From assembly GCA_016927125.1 (NCBI GenBank), contig JAFGNG010000162.1, forward strand, positions 1 through 13,036: 13,036 nucleotides of DNA, given 5' to 3'. Shown in pieces: positions 7,400-13,036 of the stretch. Every line of letters starts with the position of its first letter. The first letter of the stretch is position 1. Below the pieces are notes generated by a model that worked only from the letters and a program-made list of their open reading frames with translations, was not told the origin of the DNA and did not search any database. This stretch comes from Planctomycetota bacterium. Lineage in GTDB: Bacteria > Planctomycetota > SZUA-567 > JAFGNG01. The position numbers were made by a program, and so were the translations under genes.

Positions 7400-8194
7400 T
7401 CACTCCTTTCTGGCGAAGACCAGGGTCTTATAGGTTCGAATTTCTTCTCGCCTGCCTTTGACCAACCTCTTGAGGGCCTGCTTGAATCGCCGGGTAAAGG
7501 GGATGGCCTCGGGATAGATCTTACTCTCCCAAATCACGGCGTACCCGTTAGCCTTGAATTCCGCCAGCAGCAGTTTTCTGGAGTACCAGGTGCGGGGAGT
7601 ACGGATATTATATTGCGACCCAATCGTATGGCAGTGCTCCGGCGCGGTGGTCAGGGGGGCGCGGTGGAGAATGATATACTTGCGCGCCAGGCGGCAGGCC
7701 TCGGAGATTGCTTCCCGGTACCGGGGAATATGTTCTAGCACCCCGGAGAGCAGGACCACATCAAAACTTCTGTCCGGGTGGGCGAGGTTGGTCAAGTCCT
7801 GCACCAGGTAAGGAATCTTGGGATAATTGGCGCGGGCGGTGCGGGCCATCGCCTCGGAATAGTCGCTGCCCTGGTAAGTAATGGCGCGCGGGTCAAGGGT
7901 GTGGATCACCTCGGAGTAATACCCGGAGGCCGCGGCCCCATCGAAGAGAGAAAAGTTCACCGGCGGGATCGCCCGCAAGGCTTTGCCAAGCACCGCGAAG
8001 ACCGGGTCGACAATGCCCTTGCGTAGGTTCTCCAGTTGCAGCTCAACCACCCGGCATTGCAGTAGCGGAATGTTGGCGTCCTGCCAGTTATTGCTGAGGG
8101 AATTGAGTTCTTCCTCGGCAGCCCGGGTTTCGCCCAGCTTCAATTGTTGCGCTTCTTCATAAACCGCGTTTATGGTTTTGCTCGTTTCGGGCAT
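7400..8194 (-). CDS. Class I SAM-dependent methyltransferase, reverse strand
   Basis: The only reverse-strand gene in the window, 264 residues. An N-terminal helical region (about 1-75) precedes a Rossmann domain. Motif I reads FSLFDGAAASGYYSE (81-95): against the usual D-x-G-x-G-x-G, two glycines are alanine, but the surrounding SGYYSE is typical. The next strand carries the acidic residue in GSDYSEAM (109-116). SFDVVLLSGVLEHI (143-156) is the post-motif segment of type 11 methyltransferases. The ATG at 8194 has AGGAA five bases upstream; an in-frame ATG at 8245 has GAGG abutting it and would begin just downstream of the predicted transcription start, so 8194 is preferred. It has its own promoter-like sequence and is divergent from the AsnB-like gene. 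Substrate unknown; a glycan role is inferred from context. Confidence 0.87.
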   Translation of the reverse strand: MPETSKTINAVYEEAQQLKLGETRAAEEELNSLSNNWQDANIPLLQCRVVELQLENLRKGIVDPVFAVLGKALRAIPPVNFSLFDGAAASGYYSEVIHTLDPRAITYQGSDYSEAMARTARANYPKIPYLVQDLTNLAHPDRSFDVVLLSGVLEHIPRYREAISEACRLARKYIILHRAPLTTAPEHCHTIGSQYNIRTPRTWYSRKLLLAEFKANGYAVIWESKIYPEAIPFTRRFKQALKRLVKGRREEIRTYKTLVFARKE

Positions 8195-8199
8195 AAAAA

Positions 8200-8204
8200 T
8201 TCCT
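8200..8204 (-). promoter_or_regulatory. Ribosome binding site of the reverse-strand methyltransferase
   Basis: AGGAA on the minus strand, five bases before the ATG at 8194. It favours this start over the in-frame ATG at 8245. Confidence 0.6.
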
Positions 8205-8257
8205 GGAGAGAATTCGCAAAGGTATTTGGTTGCGAGTAATATCATCCTCGCAAAATC

Positions 8258-8286
8258 ACTTTATTGAGCCGGGTAGTCCGGGTCAA
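8258..8286 (-). promoter_or_regulatory. Candidate promoter of the reverse-strand methyltransferase
   Basis: On the minus strand TTGACC (8286-8281, 5 of 6) is followed by a 17-base spacer and TAAAGT (8263-8258, 4 of 6). Transcription would start near 8251, leaving a leader of about 57 bases before ATG 8194. Spacing and -35 match make it one of the better promoter candidates here. Confidence 0.45.
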
Positions 8287-8341
8287 TGCTTTTTCATCAC
8301 AATCCGCACTTGCTGGCGGCACCTAAGATTGGGAAAAGCCA

Positions 8342-8369
8342 TTGCCCCTTGCGGTTATGATTGTATGAT
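8342..8369 (+). promoter_or_regulatory. Candidate promoter of the AsnB-like gene and the genes after it
   Basis: TTGCCC (8342-8347, 4 of 6) is followed by a 16-base spacer and TATGAT (8364-8369, 5 of 6). Transcription would start near 8376, about 50 bases before ATG 8426. The remainder of the 231-base divergent gap (8195-8425) shows no further gene. Confidence 0.4.
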
Positions 8370-8413
8370 ATCAGAGGTGCGCGCGTTAAGGTTTAGATAG
8401 TAATGCCTTGGAT

Positions 8414-8418
8414 GGGAG
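8414..8418 (+). promoter_or_regulatory. Ribosome binding site of the AsnB-like gene
   Basis: GGGAG, seven bases before ATG 8426. It supports the start that places the catalytic cysteine at position 2. Confidence 0.7.
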
Positions 8419-8425
8419 CAGGCGA

Positions 8426-10369
8426 ATGTGCGGAATCGCCGGACTGGTAACGCTAGGCAAACAGCAGCCTGAGGCCGGGAGGCTGGAAAAAATGCTGGCC
8501 GCGCTGGCGCATCGCGGGCCGGACGAGGAAGGCGTCTTTAAGAATCCTCATCTCCAGATGGGCATGCGCCGCCTGAGCGTGATCGATCCCATGGGCGGCA
8601 ACCAGCCGCTCTATAATGAAGACCGCTCCCTGGCATTGATCGCTAATGGCGAGATTTATAATTTCGTGGAGCTGCGCGCTGAACTCCAATCCCAGGGCCA
8701 TGCCTTCGCTACCGGCAGCGACTGCGAAACCATTCTCCACCTTTATGAAGAGCATGGCCTGCGCTGCGTGGATTATCTGCGCGGCATGTTTGCCTTTGCC
8801 CTCTGGGACAACCGCGAGAACCGCTTGTTGTTGGCGCGAGATCGCATTGGCGAGAAGCCGCTCTACCTTTATGAAAGTGATGGCGAACTGCTCTTCGCTT
8901 CGGAGCTGAAGGCCCTGCTGGCCTCTGGGCGGATTTCTAAAAAGCTGGCTCCCGAGGCCTTGGAGCTCTACCTGCATTACCAGTATGTGCCCCAACCGTT
9001 GACCTTGCTCCAAGAGGTCTGCAAGCTCCCCCCAGCGCATCTTTTAATCTTGGAGCCAGAGTCTGGCCGCCGGGAACTCAGGCAGTACTGGAGCATGACG
9101 GAGATTCCAGCGGTTACAGGCGATCCCACCCCCGCCATCCGGAGTGAACTCCAGGAGATTGGCAGGCTGATTATCCGCTCCGACGTGCCGATTGGCATTG
9201 CCTTGAGCGGGGGGATTGATTCCAGTCTGGTCGCCGCGCTGGCCGTCAGGGAATGTCCCCAGGAGCTGCAGGCCTTCTGCGTGGGTTATCCCGGCCGGCC
9301 GGAATATGATGAACGCAGCCAGGCGCATGCCTTTGCGGAAAAGTTGCACCTCCCCTTCCATGAACTGGAATTGAGGCAAGAGGAGATTATTGACGGCTTC
9401 CCCGGCTTTGTCGCCCGGCTGGATGAGCCGATTGCGGACATTGCTGCCTTTGGCCACTACGCGGTTATGCGCGCGGCCAGGGATAATGGCGTCAAGGTAA
9501 TGCTCTGCGGCCTTGGCGGGGATGAACTCTTCTGGGGTTATCCGTGGGTCGTGGAAGGCATGCGCCTCACCGAACGCAAGCTCGATCTCTTAATGCAGAA
9601 TAAAGTCCCCTGGTGGGCAACTTCGTCAGCGCTGGCAGCCTTAAGTAATTCCTCAATCCTGCAAAGACTGTGCAAAAGCGAGCGTCTGCCAAAATTATTC
9701 CGCAACAAACTGGAGAAGCTGGCGGAGTGGGCCGCGCTGGGGTTGGACTACCCCGGCGAAGCTGTTTTTTATAACCGCCACTCCCCTTTCAACTCGGTCT
9801 GGCAGCAACGCCGGGAGCTCTATCACCCGGAATTCCTTGCTGCCCTGCCCGCGCGCGGGCCGCAAGCCTTTTACCAAATGCCGGAGACGACGCTGGAGGA
9901 ATTGCCGGGGGAGATCTGCCAGATGCTCTTCGCTACCTGGTTGAGCGGCAACTGCCTGCCGATCAGCGACCGCCTGAGTATGGCGGCCTCGGTGGAAGGT
10001 CGCCTGCCCTTGCTGGATTACCGCTTGATCGAGCTGGTCATGGGCCTGCGCAAGGCTGGCTCGGACCATGGCCTTGAACCCAAGGCGTGGCTTAAGGCGG
10101 CGGCTCGGGAAGTGCTCCCTGCGGAACTCCTGACCCGGCCCAAGCGCGGTTTCCAGCCGCCCTCAATGGAATGGATTGCGGCGCTGCTGAAAACTTACGG
10201 CGACCGCCTGTTGGACGGGCAGGTATTAGGGATGCAATTCTTGCGAAAAAAATATATACTTGGACTCTTGGAAGAATTTCGTCGTAGCGGGCGGCATGCC
10301 CTCCTGTTGTACAAGCTCTTGCTGCTGGAGATGTGGGTGCGGGAAGTTTTAGCTGGCGACGTAAACTGA
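8426..10369 (+). CDS. asnB: Asparagine synthase-like glutamine amidotransferase
   Basis: A 647-residue, two-domain AsnB-family enzyme that takes ammonia from glutamine and uses ATP to amidate a carboxylate. The N-terminal class II glutaminase begins MCGIAG, so Cys2 becomes the nucleophile after Met removal; an in-frame TTG at 8408 would bury it and is rejected. HRGPD is at 29-33 and NGEIYN at 74-79. The synthase domain has the PP-loop SGGIDSS at 261-267 and GLGGDELFWGY at 362-372. All expected catalytic motifs are present. The length is typical of the long AsnB form found in surface-polysaccharide loci. There, members such as WbpS are thought to amidate sugar carboxylates, so a uronic-acid amide in the glycan is a plausible product. 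Ordinary asparagine synthesis cannot be excluded. It is the first gene of a tight forward block; the next gene starts 13 bases after its stop. Confidence 0.93.
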   Translation: MCGIAGLVTLGKQQPEAGRLEKMLAALAHRGPDEEGVFKNPHLQMGMRRLSVIDPMGGNQPLYNEDRSLALIANGEIYNFVELRAELQSQGHAFATGSDCETILHLYEEHGLRCVDYLRGMFAFALWDNRENRLLLARDRIGEKPLYLYESDGELLFASELKALLASGRISKKLAPEALELYLHYQYVPQPLTLLQEVCKLPPAHLLILEPESGRRELRQYWSMTEIPAVTGDPTPAIRSELQEIGRLIIRSDVPIGIALSGGIDSSLVAALAVRECPQELQAFCVGYPGRPEYDERSQAHAFAEKLHLPFHELELRQEEIIDGFPGFVARLDEPIADIAAFGHYAVMRAARDNGVKVMLCGLGGDELFWGYPWVVEGMRLTERKLDLLMQNKVPWWATSSALAALSNSSILQRLCKSERLPKLFRNKLEKLAEWAALGLDYPGEAVFYNRHSPFNSVWQQRRELYHPEFLAALPARGPQAFYQMPETTLEELPGEICQMLFATWLSGNCLPISDRLSMAASVEGRLPLLDYRLIELVMGLRKAGSDHGLEPKAWLKAAAREVLPAELLTRPKRGFQPPSMEWIAALLKTYGDRLLDGQVLGMQFLRKKYILGLLEEFRRSGRHALLLYKLLLLEMWVREVLAGDVN

Positions 10370-10382
10370 ATCGGGGGCAAGA

Positions 10383-11192
10383 ATGAAACGACGTCTCCTC
10401 AACGGCATGGCAAAGATTTTAGGCAAAGCGCGGTTGCTCCGCCTGGTTGAAGCCGGGAACCATCTCCTGCGCGGCCTGGTCTCCTGGACCCATTCCCTGC
10501 AAGGTGAGATCGCCTACGGCGTGCAGCCCTCGATAGAATGGTTTGACCATAATATAGATCTTCATAGCCAATGGCACCGCACCCGCGGCCCGCAATGGAT
10601 CGAGCGGGGCTGTTTCAACCTGCTGGCGATTAAACCGGGCGCCAGGGTGCTGGAACTCTGCTGCGGGGATGGCTTCAATAGCTATCATTTCTATTCCTTG
10701 CGCGCGGGTTCTATCCTGGCGGTGGATGCCGATCCCGAGGCGCTGACCCATGCCCGGCGACGCCATGCTGTCAGCAATATTGAACACCGCCACTGCGACA
10801 TCACGGCCGGGTTACCTGAAGGCAAATTTGACAATATTATCTGGGATGCCGCGATTGAGCATTTCTCAGAGAAAGAAATCCAGAAGATTATGCCGGAGAT
10901 TCACGCGCGCCTTGACGAGAGCGGAATCTTCAGCGGCTATACCATTGTCCGCCGGAAGGATGGGAATAAAAGCCTGGGCAAGCACCAATATGAATTCCTT
11001 TCCAAGGAAGATTTGCTGCGGTTCTTTACGCCGCATTTCCGCAACGCGCGCGTCTTTGAAACTATCTATCCCGGCCGCCATAACCTCTACTTCTGGGCCT
11101 CGGACGGGATGCTGCCCTTTGATGAAAACTGGCCGGAACAAGCTATCGCTGAACTGGTGTCCCAGGCAATCGGAGAAGATATTAATTCATGA
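10383..11192 (+). CDS. Class I SAM-dependent methyltransferase
   Basis: A 269-residue cytoplasmic methyltransferase. Residues 1-45 form a basic, partly hydrophobic helical leader. The segment around 50-80, with WFDHNIDLHSQWHRTRGPQW (53-72), precedes the Rossmann core and is a hallmark I associate with methyltransferases in polysaccharide loci. Motif I is VLELCCGDGFNS at 89-100, the acidic SAM-ribose site is VDAD at 114-117, and DNIIWDAAIEHFSE at 150-163 is the post-motif segment. The ribosome site is weak (GGGGGCAAGA region just before ATG 10383). Its last codons overlap the FkbM gene by 4 bases (ATGA at 11189), so the two are probably translationally coupled. Acceptor unknown; sugar O-methylation is inferred from the neighbours. 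Confidence 0.88.
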   Translation: MKRRLLNGMAKILGKARLLRLVEAGNHLLRGLVSWTHSLQGEIAYGVQPSIEWFDHNIDLHSQWHRTRGPQWIERGCFNLLAIKPGARVLELCCGDGFNSYHFYSLRAGSILAVDADPEALTHARRRHAVSNIEHRHCDITAGLPEGKFDNIIWDAAIEHFSEKEIQKIMPEIHARLDESGIFSGYTIVRRKDGNKSLGKHQYEFLSKEDLLRFFTPHFRNARVFETIYPGRHNLYFWASDGMLPFDENWPEQAIAELVSQAIGEDINS

Positions 11193-11944
11193 AACCGCTT
11201 TTGGACAATTGGCGCTCGCGCTTGCACTGGCAGTTATTGCAGCATTACCACCAGCGCATCCGGCGGCGCGTCTTTCAGTTTAAAGCGGATTGTATCCTTC
11301 CAACCACTCGTTTCGGCTCCCCTTACGGTGGTTGGGTACTCATCCCTGAAGCCCTTGCGCTGGACAGCATTATCTATTCCTTTGGAATTGGAGAAGACAT
11401 CAGTTTCGACCGGGAACTGCTAGAAGCCTGCGGCGGGCAAATCCACGGCTTCGATCCCACCCCGAAGGCGATCGCCTGGCTCAAGCAACAGACCCTGCCG
11501 CAAAATTATTTCTCCCACTTCTACGGGCTTGCGGAGTTTGATGGCGAGGCAGTCTTCATGCCGCCGGCGGAAGCGGAGTATACTTCTTATGCTATGACCT
11601 TCCCCGCTCAGGTGAACCAGGGCAAGGCCGCGACGGAGGTTGTCACCGCTCCGGTCAAGCGGCTCGTAACCATCATGAAGGTGCTGGGGCATACGCGCAT
11701 TGATCTCCTGAAGATGGATATTGAGGGCGCGGAGTACGCGGTCATTAATGACATCCTCCGCAGCGACCTCCGCCCGCGCCAATGGCTGATTGAATTCCAC
11801 CATCGGGGGAGAACCAACCTCTACCAGACCTGGCTGGCGGTCCGTTCCCTGCGGCGATGCGGCTGGCAGTTATTTCACGTCTCCGACACTGGTTATGAAT
11901 TTTCTTTTATTGATCGCCGCGCCCGCGGGAGAAGGCTGCCATGA
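11189..11944 (+). CDS. FkbM-family methyltransferase
   Basis: A 251-residue SAM-dependent O-methyltransferase of the FkbM type (Methyltransf_21), named for the macrolide FK506 enzyme and common in polysaccharide loci, where members methylate sugar hydroxyls. The core begins with a glycine-containing loop, FGIGEDISFD, at 65-74. FDPTP at 89-93 holds the acidic SAM-ribose residue. IDLLKMDIEGAEYAVI at 171-186 is the family's most conserved segment. An arginine-rich leader of about 30 residues precedes it. The gene overlaps the one before and the one after by 4 bases each, marking a polycistronic unit. Which sugar is methylated cannot be read from the sequence. Confidence 0.9.
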   Translation: MKPLLDNWRSRLHWQLLQHYHQRIRRRVFQFKADCILPTTRFGSPYGGWVLIPEALALDSIIYSFGIGEDISFDRELLEACGGQIHGFDPTPKAIAWLKQQTLPQNYFSHFYGLAEFDGEAVFMPPAEAEYTSYAMTFPAQVNQGKAATEVVTAPVKRLVTIMKVLGHTRIDLLKMDIEGAEYAVINDILRSDLRPRQWLIEFHHRGRTNLYQTWLAVRSLRRCGWQLFHVSDTGYEFSFIDRRARGRRLP

Positions 11945-12987
11945 GCCTCCCGCGTGTCAGCTTCGGGATTATTGTCCTCAATGGCGAGCCCTTCACCCGC
12001 TACTCTCTGCGCGCGCTCTATCCCTTTGCCCATGAAATTATTGTGGTCGAAGGCGCCTGCCGGGCCGCGGCCGGGTGCGCTACTGTTGACGGCCATTCCA
12101 CCGACGCCACGAGGGAGGTACTCGCCCGCTTTCAGGCAGAAGAAGACCCGGAAAATAAGGTCAAGCTTATCACTGCCGAGGATATGGGACATCCCGACGG
12201 TTTCTGGCCGGGAGAAAAGGATGAGCAGAGCAGGGCCTACGCGCAGGCCGCCAGTGGCGACTGGCTCTGGCAGGTGGATATTGATGAATTCTACCAGCCC
12301 GGCGATCTGGAAAAGGTTTGCAAGTTGCTGGCGGACAATCCCGAACTCACCGGCGCGTCTTTTCCTACCCTGACCTTTTGGGGAGGCTTCGACGCGTGCG
12401 TGGACAGTTGGTACCTCCGGCGAGGGGGCCAGATTTTCCACCGCCTCTTCCGTTGGGGAGAAGGCTACATTTACGTCTCCCATCGCCCGCCGACGGTGCT
12501 GGATCCGCAAGGCCGGGACCTCCGCAACCTTAACTGGCTGGACGCCGACGCCATGTCCCGGCAGGGGATTTACCTGTACCATTATTCCCTCGTCTTTCCC
12601 AAGCAGGTCTGGGAGAAATGCCATTATTACAGCAACGCCGAGTGGACCAAGCGCGCCGGCGCCGAGGAGTGGTACCGGGATAATTTTCTCAACTTACAGG
12701 ATCCTTACCACCTGCATAATGTCTATACCTTCCCCGGCTGGCTGGAACCGTTCAAGGGGTCACATCCGCCGGCAATCTCCTCCTTGCGGCAGGATCTGGC
12801 GAGCGGGGAATTAGAGGTTGAGTTGCGCCCCGCAGAGGATATAAAGAAGTTACTGGCTTCGCCTCTTTACCGGATGGGTTGTGGCGGCCTGCGGGTTTTA
12901 AATTCTATTGCCTATGGTTGGCAGCGGCTGCGCCACCGCCTGCGCTTGGGACGGTGGCGAATGCGAAAATTTTTTGCCGGGAAGTAA
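11941..12987 (+). CDS. Family 2-like glycosyltransferase
   Basis: A 348-residue GT-A-type glycosyltransferase, cytoplasmic or membrane-associated. The N-terminus PRVSFGIIVLNGEPFTRYSL (4-23) is the nucleotide-binding first strand of family 2 relatives. GHSTDAT at 51-57 corresponds to the usual GSTDGT, EQSRAYAQAASGDWLWQVD follows at 95-113, and DIDEFY (113-118) is the metal-binding DXD equivalent. A tryptophan- and tyrosine-rich second half (about 140-290) probably binds the acceptor. The C-terminal ~45 residues are strongly basic with many arginines, which could hold the enzyme at the inner membrane face. The start overlaps the FkbM stop by 4 bases (ATGA). Donor and acceptor sugars are unknown. 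Confidence 0.85.
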   Translation: MSLPRVSFGIIVLNGEPFTRYSLRALYPFAHEIIVVEGACRAAAGCATVDGHSTDATREVLARFQAEEDPENKVKLITAEDMGHPDGFWPGEKDEQSRAYAQAASGDWLWQVDIDEFYQPGDLEKVCKLLADNPELTGASFPTLTFWGGFDACVDSWYLRRGGQIFHRLFRWGEGYIYVSHRPPTVLDPQGRDLRNLNWLDADAMSRQGIYLYHYSLVFPKQVWEKCHYYSNAEWTKRAGAEEWYRDNFLNLQDPYHLHNVYTFPGWLEPFKGSHPPAISSLRQDLASGELEVELRPAEDIKKLLASPLYRMGCGGLRVLNSIAYGWQRLRHRLRLGRWRMRKFFAGK

Positions 12988-12990
12988 GCC

Positions 12991-13036
12991 ATGCGTATTG
13001 TGCTTCTTTCAGACTTTGAGACCACCGGCGGGGCTG
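12991..13036 (+). CDS. Start of a glycosyltransferase, probably family 4 (cut by window edge)
   Basis: Only the first 15 codons are in the window. They read MRIVLLSDFETTGGA. A hydrophobic first strand followed by a glycine-rich turn is the usual opening of GT-B family 4 glycosyltransferases. It starts three bases after the preceding stop, continuing the forward block. Identity beyond this is a guess from a very short stretch. Confidence 0.5.
   Translation, partial: MRIVLLSDFETTGGA

Noticed and set aside
7383..7402. ACCC...GGGT inverted repeat at the convergent stops.
   Set aside because: A 4-base stem with no T run on either strand; not a convincing bidirectional terminator.
8408..8425. TTG start adding 6 residues to the AsnB-like protein.
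   Set aside because: It would place residues before Cys2, which must be exposed after Met removal in class II glutaminases; GGGAG fits ATG 8426.
11893..12624. Minus-strand open frame of 243 codons opposite the glycosyltransferase.
   Set aside because: Shadow of the forward gene at 11941-12987, with no family motifs and no ribosome site context.
1..13036. Search for tRNA, rRNA, CRISPR repeats, transposase genes and attachment sites.
   Set aside because: Nothing of these types was seen by reading both strands; small structured RNAs cannot be excluded without a covariance-model search.

Overview
The window reads as part of a cell-surface polysaccharide (O-antigen or capsule-like) biosynthesis and export locus of a Gram-negative bacterium. 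The anchor is a Wzm/Wzt-type ABC transporter pair. Around it lie a sulfotransferase, five methyltransferase-type domains, two family-2-like glycosyltransferases (one fused to a methyltransferase), an AsnB-like glutamine amidotransferase and the first codons of a further glycosyltransferase. No rRNA, tRNA, CRISPR array or insertion sequence was seen. Most genes have GC-rich third codon positions (hand-counted lines in the AsnB and Wzt genes are 60-65% G+C). The taxon cannot be fixed from the sequence. A proteobacterial or Desulfobacterota-like host is a guess from the gene style only.

Layout. Positions 1-178 are a very AT-rich leader (17-18% G+C in the first 120 bases) with a perfect TATAAT hexamer and a Fur-box-like palindrome. 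It precedes a 519-residue protein I do not recognise (179-1738). After a 100-base gap come wzm (1839-2729), wzt (2759-4033) and a PAPS-dependent-type sulfotransferase (4020-4817, overlapping wzt by 14 bases). Next are a class I methyltransferase (4894-5688) and a 245-base gap holding what may be the shifted remains of a gene. A GT2-methyltransferase fusion (5934-7391) follows. One methyltransferase lies on the opposite strand (7400-8194), converging on the fusion gene and diverging from the AsnB-like gene (8426-10369). Promoter-like sequences face both ways in the 231-base divergent gap. From 8426 to the right edge, five forward genes are spaced by 13 bases or less: AsnB-like, class I methyltransferase, FkbM methyltransferase, glycosyltransferase and the start of a GT4-like gene. 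The second-to-third and third-to-fourth of these overlap by 4 bases (ATGA).

How they may work together (inference). Glycosyltransferases build a glycan on a lipid carrier at the inner face of the cytoplasmic membrane. Methyl-, sulfo- and amido-transfer enzymes decorate it. Wzm/Wzt exports it, and the Wzt C-terminal domain is a candidate reader of a decorated chain end, as known for O-antigens whose chains end in a methyl or similar cap. No nucleotide-sugar synthesis genes and no polymerase/flippase (Wzy/Wzx) pair lie in the window, so the sugar identities cannot be deduced.
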